Shown one piece after another: positions 8,416 to 17,662 of a DNA stretch of 64,000 nt. Position 1 is the stretch's first letter; every line of letters begins with the position of its first letter. Made by a program: the position numbers and the translations under genes. The DNA lies in NCBI GenBank assembly GCA_947491935.1, contig CANLLF010000006.1:113348-177347 (forward strand). The letters run 5' to 3'. The notes under the pieces are model-generated. The model saw nothing but the letters and a program-made list of their open reading frames with translations. It was not told the DNA's origin and did not search any database. The DNA is from an uncultured Roseicyclus sp. Lineage in GTDB: Bacteria; Pseudomonadota; Alphaproteobacteria; Rhodobacterales; Rhodobacteraceae.

Positions 8416-10209
8416 TCAGTTCCAGCAGCTGACGCGCACGGTCATATCCGCGGCTTCGCGGCTGAGGTTCTCGCGGTTCATCGCGCCCGCAGGCTGCGCG
8501 CGGCTGATGCCGATACCTGCCGCTTCCAGGACAGCAATCAGTTGATCGGCCCGCAGCGCCAGTGTCACTTCGTTGGGCAATGTCCGGCCTTCAACCGTGC
8601 CCGGCAGAACCATCCCGATGACCGAGCCCGAGACATCCAGAACCGGCCCCCCGGCTTCGGTATCGGCCGTGGCCACGTCGAGCCGTTGCACATTGTCCTC
8701 TCCGTTCACACCGCGCAGATCCGCGAGGCTTCCGAAGCTGGTGGAGGCCGCCGAGAGCGCGCCGCCAAAGGGGTATCCCGCCACGGCGATATCGGCGCGC
8801 AGACGGGCAGGTTCCTCGGCCAATTGCGCGAAGCCAAGGGGGGCCAGCGCCTGAACCGGGCGCAGGACGGCGACGCCAAGGGCATCGTCGCGGAATGCCA
8901 CATTGGCCTCGAACGCGTTGTCGATCAGCACGCGCTCGCACTGTCCGGTCACTTCCGTTGTGGTCAGCACCGTGCCCTGCCCATCCAGGAAGAAGCCTGT
9001 GCGCACAAGATCAGGGCGGCGCACCGTCAGGCCCGACACCATATCGACCGACTCGTCCAGCCCCTCGGGCACCGATGCCGGATCAAGCGCGCCGGCGACG
9101 GCCTGGAAGCTCGATTGCATCAGTGGCAGGACCCGCGCGATTTGGTCGTCGGCGGATGGCTCCCAGATCAGGGTGAAGCCTTTGACCGCCCCGCCCACAA
9201 GCCGCGCCTCGGTGTGGGAGCGCAGGTTGGCGGATTGGCCGGTCAGAAGGAAACTGTCACCCCGCCGTTCGCGCTCGCCTTCGAGCGGCACGATGTCGAG
9301 CGTCTGCATGATCTCGTAGAGGCCGAACAAGGTGGCGCGGTCGCCGGGCTGACTGATCAGCATCACCCGCACGCCGCTGTCATTGATCTCGTTATATTGC
9401 GCGAAGGGGAAGTTGTAGCTGTCGAAGGCCACCATCGCCATCGGCAGATCGATCTGAATGCCCGCGCCCTGATCCAGGACGTTGCGCATCCCCAGCGCAT
9501 TCAGCTCGCCCTGGTATTCGCTGAGCAATTGTGCGCGCTGGCGCGTGGTCAGGATGCCCGTGGGCTCCATCTGGCGATCTTCCTGATAAGCCTGCATGGA
9601 GGCGCGCGTGCCGGGCCCGAACGCCCCGTCGATGCCGCCATTGTAGAAGCCGAACCATTGCAGCGCGATCTGAAGCTGATCGCGCTGTTCGCGGGTCAAC
9701 TGCGCCTCGGATTGGCGGGCTTGCTGCGGTGTTTCGTCGGGCACGGCCACAACCGGTTCGGGCGCGGGCTCCTCGGCGATGGCAACGGCGACGTCGGTGG
9801 CGGTATCCACAACTTCTCCATCGATCACCGCCTGATCCGCCGCCTCGTCGCCTTGCAGCGTACCGGCGCCGACCGGGAAGAACTGGGTGGCGTAAAGATC
9901 GCCATCTTCGAGGAAGCTGTCGCGCGGGATCAGGCCCTGGCCCAGGAGCTGCTGCAAGACCAGCTGGCCCACCTCGGGCTCGTAGGGGCCAAGCGCCACG
10001 GCATAAAGCCCGGTCGTCGCGCGAAACCCGTTCACGTTTTCCACAAGCTGCGCATAGGCCCTCACCCGGGCCTCGGCGGTGCCAAGGTTGGGATGCGCCT
10101 CGATCTGGACCCATACCCGGTCCTGCGCCTGTGCGGCGCCCCCATTCAGCAGCCCCGCAACCGCGAAGACGGTCAGCGCCAGCGCGCCGCGCAAAAAGTG
10201 CATCACCAT
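8416..10209 (-). CDS. Secreted SPOR/peptidoglycan-binding protein with an inactive-looking trypsin domain
   Basis: 597 residues. Signal peptide about 1-29 (ending AAQAQ). Residues 30-113 resemble a SPOR-like domain. An Ala/Pro/Glu-rich linker follows, then a peptidoglycan-binding_1 domain near 170-230 (LQWFGFYNGGIDGAFGPGT). The C-terminal third aligns by eye with HtrA-like trypsin domains: GFFLDGQGTVLTTTEV for the usual GSGFfv..VLTNaHV, GVAVL for DLAVL, and TEAGGPVLD for GNSGGPlld. So the catalytic His, Asp and Ser appear replaced by Glu419, Gly445 and Ala519. It is likely a periplasmic cell-wall-associated scaffold or pseudoenzyme. The alignment was done by eye. Confidence 0.8.
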   Translation of the reverse strand: MVMHFLRGALALTVFAVAGLLNGGAAQAQDRVWVQIEAHPNLGTAEARVRAYAQLVENVNGFRATTGLYAVALGPYEPEVGQLVLQQLLGQGLIPRDSFLEDGDLYATQFFPVGAGTLQGDEAADQAVIDGEVVDTATDVAVAIAEEPAPEPVVAVPDETPQQARQSEAQLTREQRDQLQIALQWFGFYNGGIDGAFGPGTRASMQAYQEDRQMEPTGILTTRQRAQLLSEYQGELNALGMRNVLDQGAGIQIDLPMAMVAFDSYNFPFAQYNEINDSGVRVMLISQPGDRATLFGLYEIMQTLDIVPLEGERERRGDSFLLTGQSANLRSHTEARLVGGAVKGFTLIWEPSADDQIARVLPLMQSSFQAVAGALDPASVPEGLDESVDMVSGLTVRRPDLVRTGFFLDGQGTVLTTTEVTGQCERVLIDNAFEANVAFRDDALGVAVLRPVQALAPLGFAQLAEEPARLRADIAVAGYPFGGALSAASTSFGSLADLRGVNGEDNVQRLDVATADTEAGGPVLDVSGSVIGMVLPGTVEGRTLPNEVTLALRADQLIAVLEAAGIGISRAQPAGAMNRENLSREAADMTVRVSCWN

Positions 10210-10393
10210 GTTTGTCTCAAAACCCTGTCAACCGTGTCTGTTTCCGGCGCCATTCCCCCGATAAACAGGTCGCGGGCCGGTCCAACCGCGTTCATAGCCA
10301 CGGATTGGCCTGATTGCACCCCACCTCGCGTTCAATTTTCCAATGGCGTGGCGCAGATGCGCCAGCCTTGGTGCCGGGCATCCGTCCGCGTCG

Positions 10394-10422
10394 TTGACCC
10401 TTGCCGCGCCCGCGTCTAGTCA
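10394..10422 (+). promoter_or_regulatory. Candidate promoter for glyQ
   Basis: TTGACC, a 17-base spacer, then TAGTCA, placed 60-90 bp before the glyQ ATG. The -35 is close to the sigma-70 consensus and the -10 is weaker. Sequence pattern only. Confidence 0.35.
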
Positions 10423-10482
10423 GACGCCCAACCGAGCGTGTCTGTCTAGGCGCGCAAACCGCCCGACCGAGGACGCGAAGAC

Positions 10483-11412
10483 ATGGCCGACCTGACCACA
10501 CCCCGCTCCTTTCAGGAGATCATCCTGCGACTTCAGGCCTATTGGGCCGAGAAGGGCTGCGCGATCATGCAGCCCTACGATATGGAAGTGGGCGCAGGCA
10601 CGTTTCACCCCGCCACGACGCTGCGCTCGCTCGGCACCAGGCCGTGGAGCGCGGCCTATGTGCAACCATCGCGCCGCCCCACGGACGGGCGCTATGGCGA
10701 CAGCCCCAACCGCTGGCAGCACTACTACCAGTTCCAGGTCATCATCAAACCGTCACCGCCGGATCTGCAGGAGATCTATCTGGGCTCCCTCAAAGCCATC
10801 GGGATCGACATGGATCTGCACGACATTCGCTTTGTGGAAGACGATTGGGAGTCACCGACCCTCGGGGCTTGGGGTCTCGGCTGGGAAGTCTGGTGCGACG
10901 GTATGGAAGTCTCGCAATTCACGTATTTTCAACAGGTTGGCGGCCATGATTGCCACCCCGTCTCAGGCGAATTGACCTACGGGCTCGAACGGCTGGCGAT
11001 GTATGTGCTGGATTGTGACGACGGCAACGAGATGCCGTTTAACGATCCCGACGCGGACATCCCGCTCACCTATGGCGATGTGTTCCGCGAGGCCGAGGCG
11101 CAATATGCGCGGTGGAATTTCGATGTGGCCGATACCGACATCCTTCTGCAGCATTTCAAGGATGCCGAGGCCGAATGTGCCCGCATTCTGGAGCAGCCCG
11201 CCGACGACCTCAAGACCGGCCGCCATATCATCATGGCGCTTCCGGCCTATGATCAGGCGATCAAGGCGAGCCATGTCTTCAACCTTCTCGACGCACGCGG
11301 CGTGATCTCCGTTACCGAACGGCAGGCCTATATCGGGCGGGTCCGCACGCTGACCAAGATGTGCGCCGATGCCTTCGTGCAAACCGATGCGGGCGGGGCG
11401 GCCAGCCCATGA
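10483..11412 (+). CDS. glyQ: Glycyl-tRNA synthetase alpha subunit
   Basis: Catalytic class II subunit of the alpha2-beta2 glycyl-tRNA synthetase, which charges tRNA-Gly in the cytosol. It begins [18 protein letters not shown] and contains the family blocks [18 protein letters not shown] and [16 protein letters not shown]. At 309 residues it has the usual length. Its stop overlaps the start of the next gene (ATGA at 11409-11412). The beta subunit follows two genes later, so glyQ, the two intervening genes and glyS probably form one operon. Confidence 0.97.
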   Translation: MADLTTPRSFQEIILRLQAYWAEKGCAIMQPYDMEVGAGTFHPATTLRSLGTRPWSAAYVQPSRRPTDGRYGDSPNRWQHYYQFQVIIKPSPPDLQEIYLGSLKAIGIDMDLHDIRFVEDDWESPTLGAWGLGWEVWCDGMEVSQFTYFQQVGGHDCHPVSGELTYGLERLAMYVLDCDDGNEMPFNDPDADIPLTYGDVFREAEAQYARWNFDVADTDILLQHFKDAEAECARILEQPADDLKTGRHIIMALPAYDQAIKASHVFNLLDARGVISVTERQAYIGRVRTLTKMCADAFVQTDAGGAASP

Positions 11413-11873
11413 CAACGGGGCGCCTCACCGTGATCGCGATTGTCGTGATCACGATCCTGTTCGGGATCGGGGTCTGGTACGCCAGCACACGGGCCTATTA
11501 CGAGCAACTCGATAGCGCCGAGATCGGGCTGCAACGCCCCGATGGCAGCGTCCTGTTGCTGGAAATGGCGGGGTTCGAGGGCATCGACGCCGAAACTTCC
11601 CCGCTGCGGTTCCGCGCCTGTTTCGCGGTGGAGGCCGCCGTGCTGCCGGTGATCACGCCCGAGGCCATGGCCTATGAGGATCCGACGCCGCTCACCGCGC
11701 CCAACTGGTTCGACTGTTTCGATGCCGCCGCCATCGGGGCGGATCTTGAGGCGGGCGAGGCTCAGGCCTGGCTTGGCCTGCGCAATATCGAGCGGGGGGT
11801 GGACCGGGTTGTGGCGCTCTATCCCGATGGACGCGCCTACGCGTGGCACCAGTTGAACGGCACGTTGGAGTAA
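11409..11873 (+). CDS. Single-pass membrane protein between glyQ and glyS
   Basis: A 154-residue protein with one N-terminal membrane anchor (about residues 6-25: [20 protein letters not shown]) and a soluble, presumably periplasmic, domain with two cysteines ([18 protein letters not shown]) and a conserved-looking C-terminal [17 protein letters not shown] believe related glyQ/glyS-linked proteins of Rhodobacteraceae are catalogued as DUF6446, but that is from memory. Start ATG 11409 overlaps the glyQ stop by four bases. Function unknown. Confidence 0.8.
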   Translation: MTTGRLTVIAIVVITILFGIGVWYASTRAYYEQLDSAEIGLQRPDGSVLLLEMAGFEGIDAETSPLRFRACFAVEAAVLPVITPEAMAYEDPTPLTAPNWFDCFDAAAIGADLEAGEAQAWLGLRNIERGVDRVVALYPDGRAYAWHQLNGTLE

Positions 11874-11883
11874 GAGCAGGGCG

Positions 11884-12570
11884 ATGGCTGATCCGCAATC
11901 CGATCTCAACGTTCTGCAGGCGCGGTTCGACAAGCTCAAGCGCCGTCAGGCCCGCAATGAACGTGCCCATTTCGCGCGCGGGCTGATGCAGGGCATCCTT
12001 TCCATGCTCAAACCCGGTGACGTGGTGCTGGATTGCGGGGCCAATGTGGGCGACGTCACCGTGCCGCTGGCCGAAACCGGTGCGACGGTGCACGCCTTCG
12101 AGCCCGATCCGTTTGCCTTTGAGCAGGTGTCCAGCCGGGTCGAAGGCCTCGACAACGTGGTCCTGCACAATGCCGCCGTGGCCGTCGCGGCCGGAACCCT
12201 GCGCCTGATGCGCGCCGCGAATTTTGACGACAATCCCAGGGCCGGATCGGTCAAGAGCACGCTGATTGCCGGCGGGCGCAACATCGATGAAAGCGACGGC
12301 ATCGACGTTGAGGTCATCGCCTTGCCCGACCTGCTGCGCGATCTGGCCGCCACACATGGCGAGGTTGCGTTCCTGAAGATGGATATCGAGGGGGCGGAGT
12401 TGGACCTGCTGGAACACATGCAGGCCCACGACCTGTTCGATATCGTCCGCCTGACGGTGGCCGAAACCCACGAAAGCAAATTCGCCGACCTGCGCTCGCG
12501 CTTTGCCGCGCTGCGCGAAACTGTCGGCGCCCATCACCCGATCACCCGCGTCAATCTCGACTGGATCTGA
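11884..12570 (+). CDS. FkbM family SAM-dependent methyltransferase
   Basis: A 228-residue class I methyltransferase. Motif I is VVLDCGANVGDVTVPLA (about residues 45-61), followed by an acidic motif HAFEPDPFAFEQV. The FkbM hallmark LKMDIEGAELDLLEHM lies near residue 165. FkbM enzymes usually methylate hydroxyl groups on sugars, polyketides or other small molecules; the substrate here is unknown. It is embedded between glyQ and glyS with GCAGGGCG before its ATG and only five bases before glyS, so it is transcribed with the synthetase genes. Confidence 0.85.
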   Translation: MADPQSDLNVLQARFDKLKRRQARNERAHFARGLMQGILSMLKPGDVVLDCGANVGDVTVPLAETGATVHAFEPDPFAFEQVSSRVEGLDNVVLHNAAVAVAAGTLRLMRAANFDDNPRAGSVKSTLIAGGRNIDESDGIDVEVIALPDLLRDLAATHGEVAFLKMDIEGAELDLLEHMQAHDLFDIVRLTVAETHESKFADLRSRFAALRETVGAHHPITRVNLDWI

Positions 12571-12575
12571 AGCCC

Positions 12576-14804
12576 ATGCCCGATCTTCTGTTGGAGCTGT
12601 TCTCCGAAGAAATTCCTGCCCGGATGCAGCGCAAAGCTGCCGATGACCTGAAGCGGCTGGTCACCGATGGTCTGGTCGAGGCCGGGCTGACCTATGCATC
12701 CGCCGGTGCGTTTGCCACGCCGCGTCGCCTGGTGTTGACGGTCGAGGATCTGACGGAGGCCTCGCCCACCACCACCGAGGAGCGGCGCGGCCCCAAGGTC
12801 GGCGCGCCGGACAAGGCGCTGGAAGGCTTCCTGCGCGGGGCCGGGGTGGCGCGCGAGGATCTGGAAGAGCGCGAGGACAAGAAGGGCACGTTCTACTACG
12901 CCCGCATTACCACCGAAGGCCGCCCTGCCGCCGCGATCATCGCCGATTTGGTCCCGCAGGTGATCCGCAACTTCCCCTGGCCCAAATCCATGCGCTGGGG
13001 CAGCGGGTCACTCCGCTGGGTGCGGCCGCTCCACTCGATCCTGTGCCTTCTGAATCGGGAAGACGGCGCCGAGGTGGTGGGGTTCGAGGTCGACGGCATC
13101 CCGTCCGGCAATACGACAGAAGGCCATCGGTTCATGGCGCCGGGACGGTTTTCTGTAACGTCGTTCGAGGATTACAGCGCGAAGTTAAAGGGCGCTTTCG
13201 TGGTTCTGTCCGCCGAGGACCGGGCGGAGGCGATCTGGCACGATGCCACCACAATGGCCTTCGCCGCCGGGCTGGAAGTGGTGCCCGACAAGGGCCTTCT
13301 GGCCGAGGTTGCGGGCCTTGTGGAATGGCCCGTTGTCCTGATGGGGGAGATCGGCGCCGATTTCCTCGATCTGCCCGCCGAGGTGTTGCAAACCTCCATG
13401 CGCGAGCATCAGAAATTCTTCTCGGTCCGCAATCCCGCCACGGGCCGGATCGAACGGTTCATCACCGTCGCCAACCGCGACACCGCCGATCAGGGCGCGA
13501 CGATCATCGCGGGCAACGCCAAGGTCCTGTCGGCGCGCCTGGCCGATGCGAAATTCTTCTGGGACAATGATTTACGGGTCGCCCGCGACGGGATGGGCGA
13601 TTGGCGCGAAAGCCTGAAATCGGTCACGTTCGAGCGCCGCTTGGGGAGCCAATCCGAGCGGGTTGAGCGCATCGCAGCGCTGGCCCGAGAGATCGCGCCG
13701 ATGGTCCGCGCAGATCCCACCGCGGCGGAAACCGCCGCGCGGATCGCCAAGGCCGATCTCAGCTCAGAGATGGTCTTCGAATTCCCCGAATTGCAGGGGA
13801 TCATGGGCAAATACTACGCTATCGAAGCCGGTCTCGACGCGGAGATCGCCGCCGTTGCGGAAGAGCATTACGCACCTTTGGGGCCGACAGATGAGGTGCC
13901 CACAGCGCCGCTTTCCGTGGCCGTTGCCTTGGCCGACAAGATGGATCTGTTGACCGGGTTCTGGGCGATTGATGAGAAGCCGACAGGGTCTAAGGACCCG
14001 TTTGCGCTGCGGCGGGCGGCTTTGGGGGTTATTCGGATCGTTTTGGATGGCTCCAAGCGGATTTCGCTAGGCCCTTTGCTCGCTGGCCAAGTTGCCTTCA
14101 ACTATGGAGCTTCGCAATTCGGTGATTTTCAGTCTGCGTATCGGATGCTCGCTGCGTCAGCCGACAATTCCGGCCGCGATTTTGTAGCATCTGACATTTG
14201 GGATAAATACCTTGAGCAGGCGGGCGATGTAGAAACCGACATCGTGATGGAAGCCAAAAAAGTAGTCCCGGAAATCTCGCAAAACCTCCTCTCCTTCTTC
14301 CACGACCGCCTCAAGGTTCACCTACGCGCCGAGAACATCCGCCACGACGTCATCGATGCCGCGCTGGCCAAGCCGCCCACCGATGACCTGACGCTCATTG
14401 TCGCCCGTGCGCGTGCGTTGCAGGCGTTCCTCGACACGCCAGAGGGCGAGAACCTGATCCAAGGCTTCAAGCGCGCCGCCAACATCCTGACCCAGGCCGA
14501 GGAGAAGGACGGCGTGGAATACCGCTATGGCGCAGATGTGAAATTCGCCGAAACCGAAGAGGAACGCGCGCTCTTCAAGGCGCTCGAGGCCGCCAACGCG
14601 GCCATCGCCCCGGCGCTCAAGGCCGAGGATTTTGCCGCCGCCATGTCCCATATGGCCCATCTGCGCGGGCCCATCGATGCGTTTTTCGAGGCGGTTCAGG
14701 TCAATGCCGAAAATGACATCATTCGGCGCAATCGCCTCAACCTTCTGCACCAGATCACCGAAACCTGCGGGGCGGTGGCTGACCTCACGCGGCTGGAGGG
14801 TTAA
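12576..14804 (+). CDS. glyS: Glycyl-tRNA synthetase beta subunit
   Basis: Beta subunit of the heterotetrameric glycyl-tRNA synthetase, required for tRNA-Gly recognition. It opens MPDLLLELFSEEIPARMQ and has the family blocks EERRGPKVG, FPWPKSMRWG, SMREHQKFFSV and PTGSKDPFALRRAALG. The 742 residues are slightly longer than the roughly 690 of enteric homologues, as usual in alphaproteobacteria. The C-terminal third is the anticodon-binding-like region. It starts five bases after the FkbM gene, last in the gly operon. Confidence 0.97.
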   Translation: MPDLLLELFSEEIPARMQRKAADDLKRLVTDGLVEAGLTYASAGAFATPRRLVLTVEDLTEASPTTTEERRGPKVGAPDKALEGFLRGAGVAREDLEEREDKKGTFYYARITTEGRPAAAIIADLVPQVIRNFPWPKSMRWGSGSLRWVRPLHSILCLLNREDGAEVVGFEVDGIPSGNTTEGHRFMAPGRFSVTSFEDYSAKLKGAFVVLSAEDRAEAIWHDATTMAFAAGLEVVPDKGLLAEVAGLVEWPVVLMGEIGADFLDLPAEVLQTSMREHQKFFSVRNPATGRIERFITVANRDTADQGATIIAGNAKVLSARLADAKFFWDNDLRVARDGMGDWRESLKSVTFERRLGSQSERVERIAALAREIAPMVRADPTAAETAARIAKADLSSEMVFEFPELQGIMGKYYAIEAGLDAEIAAVAEEHYAPLGPTDEVPTAPLSVAVALADKMDLLTGFWAIDEKPTGSKDPFALRRAALGVIRIVLDGSKRISLGPLLAGQVAFNYGASQFGDFQSAYRMLAASADNSGRDFVASDIWDKYLEQAGDVETDIVMEAKKVVPEISQNLLSFFHDRLKVHLRAENIRHDVIDAALAKPPTDDLTLIVARARALQAFLDTPEGENLIQGFKRAANILTQAEEKDGVEYRYGADVKFAETEEERALFKALEAANAAIAPALKAEDFAAAMSHMAHLRGPIDAFFEAVQVNAENDIIRRNRLNLLHQITETCGAVADLTRLEG

Positions 14805-14886
14805 CGCCATTAACCTTCCCTTGCCGCGCCGCAGCGATCACTTTTCTTTGCAATTGCAGAAAAAAGCCGCCCTAATGCCTCGAAAG

Positions 14887-14906
14887 CTGTCTAGTTAACT
14901 GGACAG
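14887..14906. promoter_or_regulatory. Candidate operator before the PPDK-like gene
   Basis: A dyad CTGTC TA GTTAAC TG GACAG, centred on the palindrome GTTAAC, 51 bp before the ATG at 14958. It could bind a dimeric regulator or form a weak hairpin. No regulator in the window is linked to it. Confidence 0.3.
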
Positions 14907-14957
14907 AAGCCCCTCCGGTTGTATCGTAAGCCCACGTATGCACCCGGATCCGCACCC

Positions 14958-17510
14958 ATGTTAACCACGCCCGATTTCACCGAGATCACGCCCAGTGCCG
15001 ATATCCGCAAGGACCGGCATGGCAATCGTGCGAAGTGTTTGCAGCGCCTGATCCGCCTCGACATGCCGGTCCCTCCCACGGTCGCGCTCAGCTTCGAGAC
15101 GGTGGGGGCCATCGCCGATGGCCGCATGCCGGATCTGGACTCGCTCGTGGGCTTGTTCGGCGATGGCGCCATGCTGTCGGTCCGGTCATCTTCCGAGACG
15201 CCGGATTGGGGCGGCCCGGGCACGATCCTGAATATCGGGATGGGTGATGCAGCCGCAGAAAGGCTCACCGAAACCCACGGGCCGGATGTGGCAAACGCCC
15301 TCTACACCGCGTTCATCCGCACCTACGCGGTCGAGGTGCACCGGCTCGATGCCGACGAATTCGAGGGCCCGATCACCCCGCGCATCGCCAAGGAGCGATA
15401 CGAGGAGGAGATGGACGAGCCATTTCCCCAGAGCCCGGCGAAGCAGCTGGCCGAAGTTCTGCGCGCCATGGCCCGCGCGTGGGATGGCACCACCGCGCGT
15501 CTTTTGCGACAGGCCCGTGGAGCACCCGCCGATGCGGGCCTCGGGCTCGTCGTTCAGCAAATGGCGCTGGGTCCGTCACAATCCCTGTCCGGGGCAGGCG
15601 TGGTTCAGTTCGTGTCCACCGAATCGGGCGAGCCCGAGGTCCACGGCCGATATCTGCCACGGGGGCAGGGTCGCCAGGCCCTCACCGAAGGGGCGGCGCA
15701 GTTCATCGAATGCGATCCGCGTGGCCCGGCCCTGGAAGATGCCGCGCCCGAGATCGTGCAGGCCCTGCGGGATGCAGCCGCTCTGATGCGCGTGCGGCTA
15801 CGCGAAGACATGCAGATCGAATTCACCTTGATGGATGGCAAATTGTTCATCCTCGACGCCGTGCGCGCGCCCCGATCCGCCCGCGCCGAAGTGGCGATTG
15901 CCGTGGCCTTGGCCCAAGACGGCGTGATCCCCCGCGACGAGGCGCTGACGCGCATTCCGCCCTTTACGCTCAACGGGTTACTGCACCGGCAGATCAAGGC
16001 AGGCGCGGATCGTGACGTGTTGACCTCCGGCATTGCAGCGGCGCCGGGCGCGGCGTCGGGACGGATCGTGTTTTCCTCGGAAACCGCCCAGGCCATGGCC
16101 GCGCAGGGGGAGCCGTGCATCCTCGTGCGCCGCGACACCAGCCCCGAAGATATTCGCGGCATGCATGCCGCCCACGCGATCCTGACAGAACGGGGCGGCA
16201 TGACGTCCCACGCCGCTGTGATTGCCCGGGGTCTGGGCCTGCCCTGCGTGGCGGGCGCCACACGGCTTCAGTTGGATTTACGCAAGAAGACGCTCACCGT
16301 ACCGGGCCGAAAAGTGTTCCATGAAGGCGATGTGATTACGCTTGACGGGTCCGCCGGGGAGGTCCTGGCCGGGAAGCCCGAAATGGTCGAACCGGCCCTT
16401 GGCGGCGCCTTTGCCACGCTAATGGATTGGGCCGACGCAGCGCGTGATATCGGGATCCGCGCCAATGCCGACACCCCCGAAGATGCCGCGATGGCGCAGC
16501 GCTTCGGCGTCGATGGAATCGGGCTCTGCCGGACCGAACATATGTTCTTCGACGCCGCTCGCCTGACGGTGATGCGGGAGATGATTTTCGCCGAAAATGC
16601 ACAGGACAGGCAGGCCGCACTCGACCGGCTGTTGCCGATGCAACGCGCTGATTTCATTAAACTCTTCAAGCTGATGCAGGGCCAATCCGTTACCATCCGT
16701 CTGTTTGATCCACCGCTGCACGAATTCCTGCCCACCGAACGGGACGGGATCCGTGCGCTGGCCGATGCGCTCGACCTTCCGGTCAGCCGCGTCGCGGCGC
16801 GCATCGAATCGCTGCAGGAATTCAATCCGATGCTGGGTCTGCGTGGCGTGCGCCTCGGTGTTACGATCCCCGAGATTTACGACATGCAGGCCCGCGCCAT
16901 TTTTGAGGCGGCCATCAAATCGTCCAGGAAGGGCGCGCCGATTGTGGCGGAGATCATGATCCCGCTGGTCTCTGCCCGCCGCGAAGTTGAAATTGTGAAA
17001 GCCCGCGTCGATGCCATCGCTGCCGAAGTCAGCGCCAATAAGGGTCAGGATTTCACCTACAGGCTGGGTGTCATGGTCGAAACGCCGCGTGCAGCGCTCC
17101 GTGCTGGCGAAATCGCGGAACACACGGCGTTCTTGTCCTTTGGCACCAACGACCTGACGCAAATGACATACGGGCTCAGCCGCGATGATGCGGGCCGTTT
17201 CATGTCGGCCTATGTGCAGCAGGGCGTTTTCCCCGAGGATCCTTTCCGCCAGATGGACCTGGACGGTGTGGGGGAATTGCTGCTGATCGGTGCAGAACGG
17301 GGGCGCGCAACGAACCCCAACCTTACGATCTCCCTGTGCGGGGAGCATGGCGGCGACCCGGATTCCATAGAATTTTGCAGAAAAGCAGGGTTTGATTACG
17401 TGTCCTGCTCCCCGTTCCGGGTGCCTTTGGCCAAACTTGCGGCGGCACAAATAGCCATCAAAGACAATACCTTGTCGGAAGATGTTGATGCGATGGATGA
17501 GGATGGTTAA
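14958..17510 (+). CDS. Divergent pyruvate-phosphate-dikinase-like protein
   Basis: 850 residues. The C-terminal two thirds match PPDK: swivelling phosphohistidine domain with ERGGMTSHAAVIARG (His418), then the PEP-binding barrel with GIGLCRTEHMFF, FGTNDLTQMTYG and SLCGEHGGDPDSIEFC. The N-terminal ATP-grasp part is shorter and altered. The usual MPGMMDT block reads DWGGPGT in LSVRSSSETPDWGGPGT, and the VQ-MVFGN block reads VVQQMALGPSQS. PPDK interconverts pyruvate, ATP and Pi with PEP, AMP and PPi, but activity here is uncertain. ATG 14958 is preferred over an upstream TTG (14919). Neighbours: glyS and a cell wall hydrolase. Confidence 0.8.
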   Translation: MLTTPDFTEITPSADIRKDRHGNRAKCLQRLIRLDMPVPPTVALSFETVGAIADGRMPDLDSLVGLFGDGAMLSVRSSSETPDWGGPGTILNIGMGDAAAERLTETHGPDVANALYTAFIRTYAVEVHRLDADEFEGPITPRIAKERYEEEMDEPFPQSPAKQLAEVLRAMARAWDGTTARLLRQARGAPADAGLGLVVQQMALGPSQSLSGAGVVQFVSTESGEPEVHGRYLPRGQGRQALTEGAAQFIECDPRGPALEDAAPEIVQALRDAAALMRVRLREDMQIEFTLMDGKLFILDAVRAPRSARAEVAIAVALAQDGVIPRDEALTRIPPFTLNGLLHRQIKAGADRDVLTSGIAAAPGAASGRIVFSSETAQAMAAQGEPCILVRRDTSPEDIRGMHAAHAILTERGGMTSHAAVIARGLGLPCVAGATRLQLDLRKKTLTVPGRKVFHEGDVITLDGSAGEVLAGKPEMVEPALGGAFATLMDWADAARDIGIRANADTPEDAAMAQRFGVDGIGLCRTEHMFFDAARLTVMREMIFAENAQDRQAALDRLLPMQRADFIKLFKLMQGQSVTIRLFDPPLHEFLPTERDGIRALADALDLPVSRVAARIESLQEFNPMLGLRGVRLGVTIPEIYDMQARAIFEAAIKSSRKGAPIVAEIMIPLVSARREVEIVKARVDAIAAEVSANKGQDFTYRLGVMVETPRAALRAGEIAEHTAFLSFGTNDLTQMTYGLSRDDAGRFMSAYVQQGVFPEDPFRQMDLDGVGELLLIGAERGRATNPNLTISLCGEHGGDPDSIEFCRKAGFDYVSCSPFRVPLAKLAAAQIAIKDNTLSEDVDAMDEDG

Positions 17511-17526
17511 CCCCAACCCCTTGGGG
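17511..17526 (+). terminator. Short hairpin after the PPDK-like gene
   Basis: CCCCAA, CCCC, TTGGGG starts right after the stop codon at 17510. Only a loose T-containing tail follows, so it is a weak candidate for transcript termination or 3' end protection. Confidence 0.35.
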
Positions 17527-17662
17527 CGCGTTAACAGGTTTCCGCAAGATTAAGCACGCATTTTGCCAAAATGACGATTTGCATTAAGTCATCGCCCAAA
17601 CAAAGGGGTCAGAATCCGCGAGCAGAACGGGTTCGGCCATAACCCCTGGAAGGGTGACAGCG

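Noticed and set aside
7993..10419. 808-codon open frame on the plus strand
   Set aside because: It is antisense to cobS and the pseudoprotease gene, both clearly coding on the minus strand. Its sequence is His/Arg-rich without domains, as expected of a shadow frame in GC-rich DNA.
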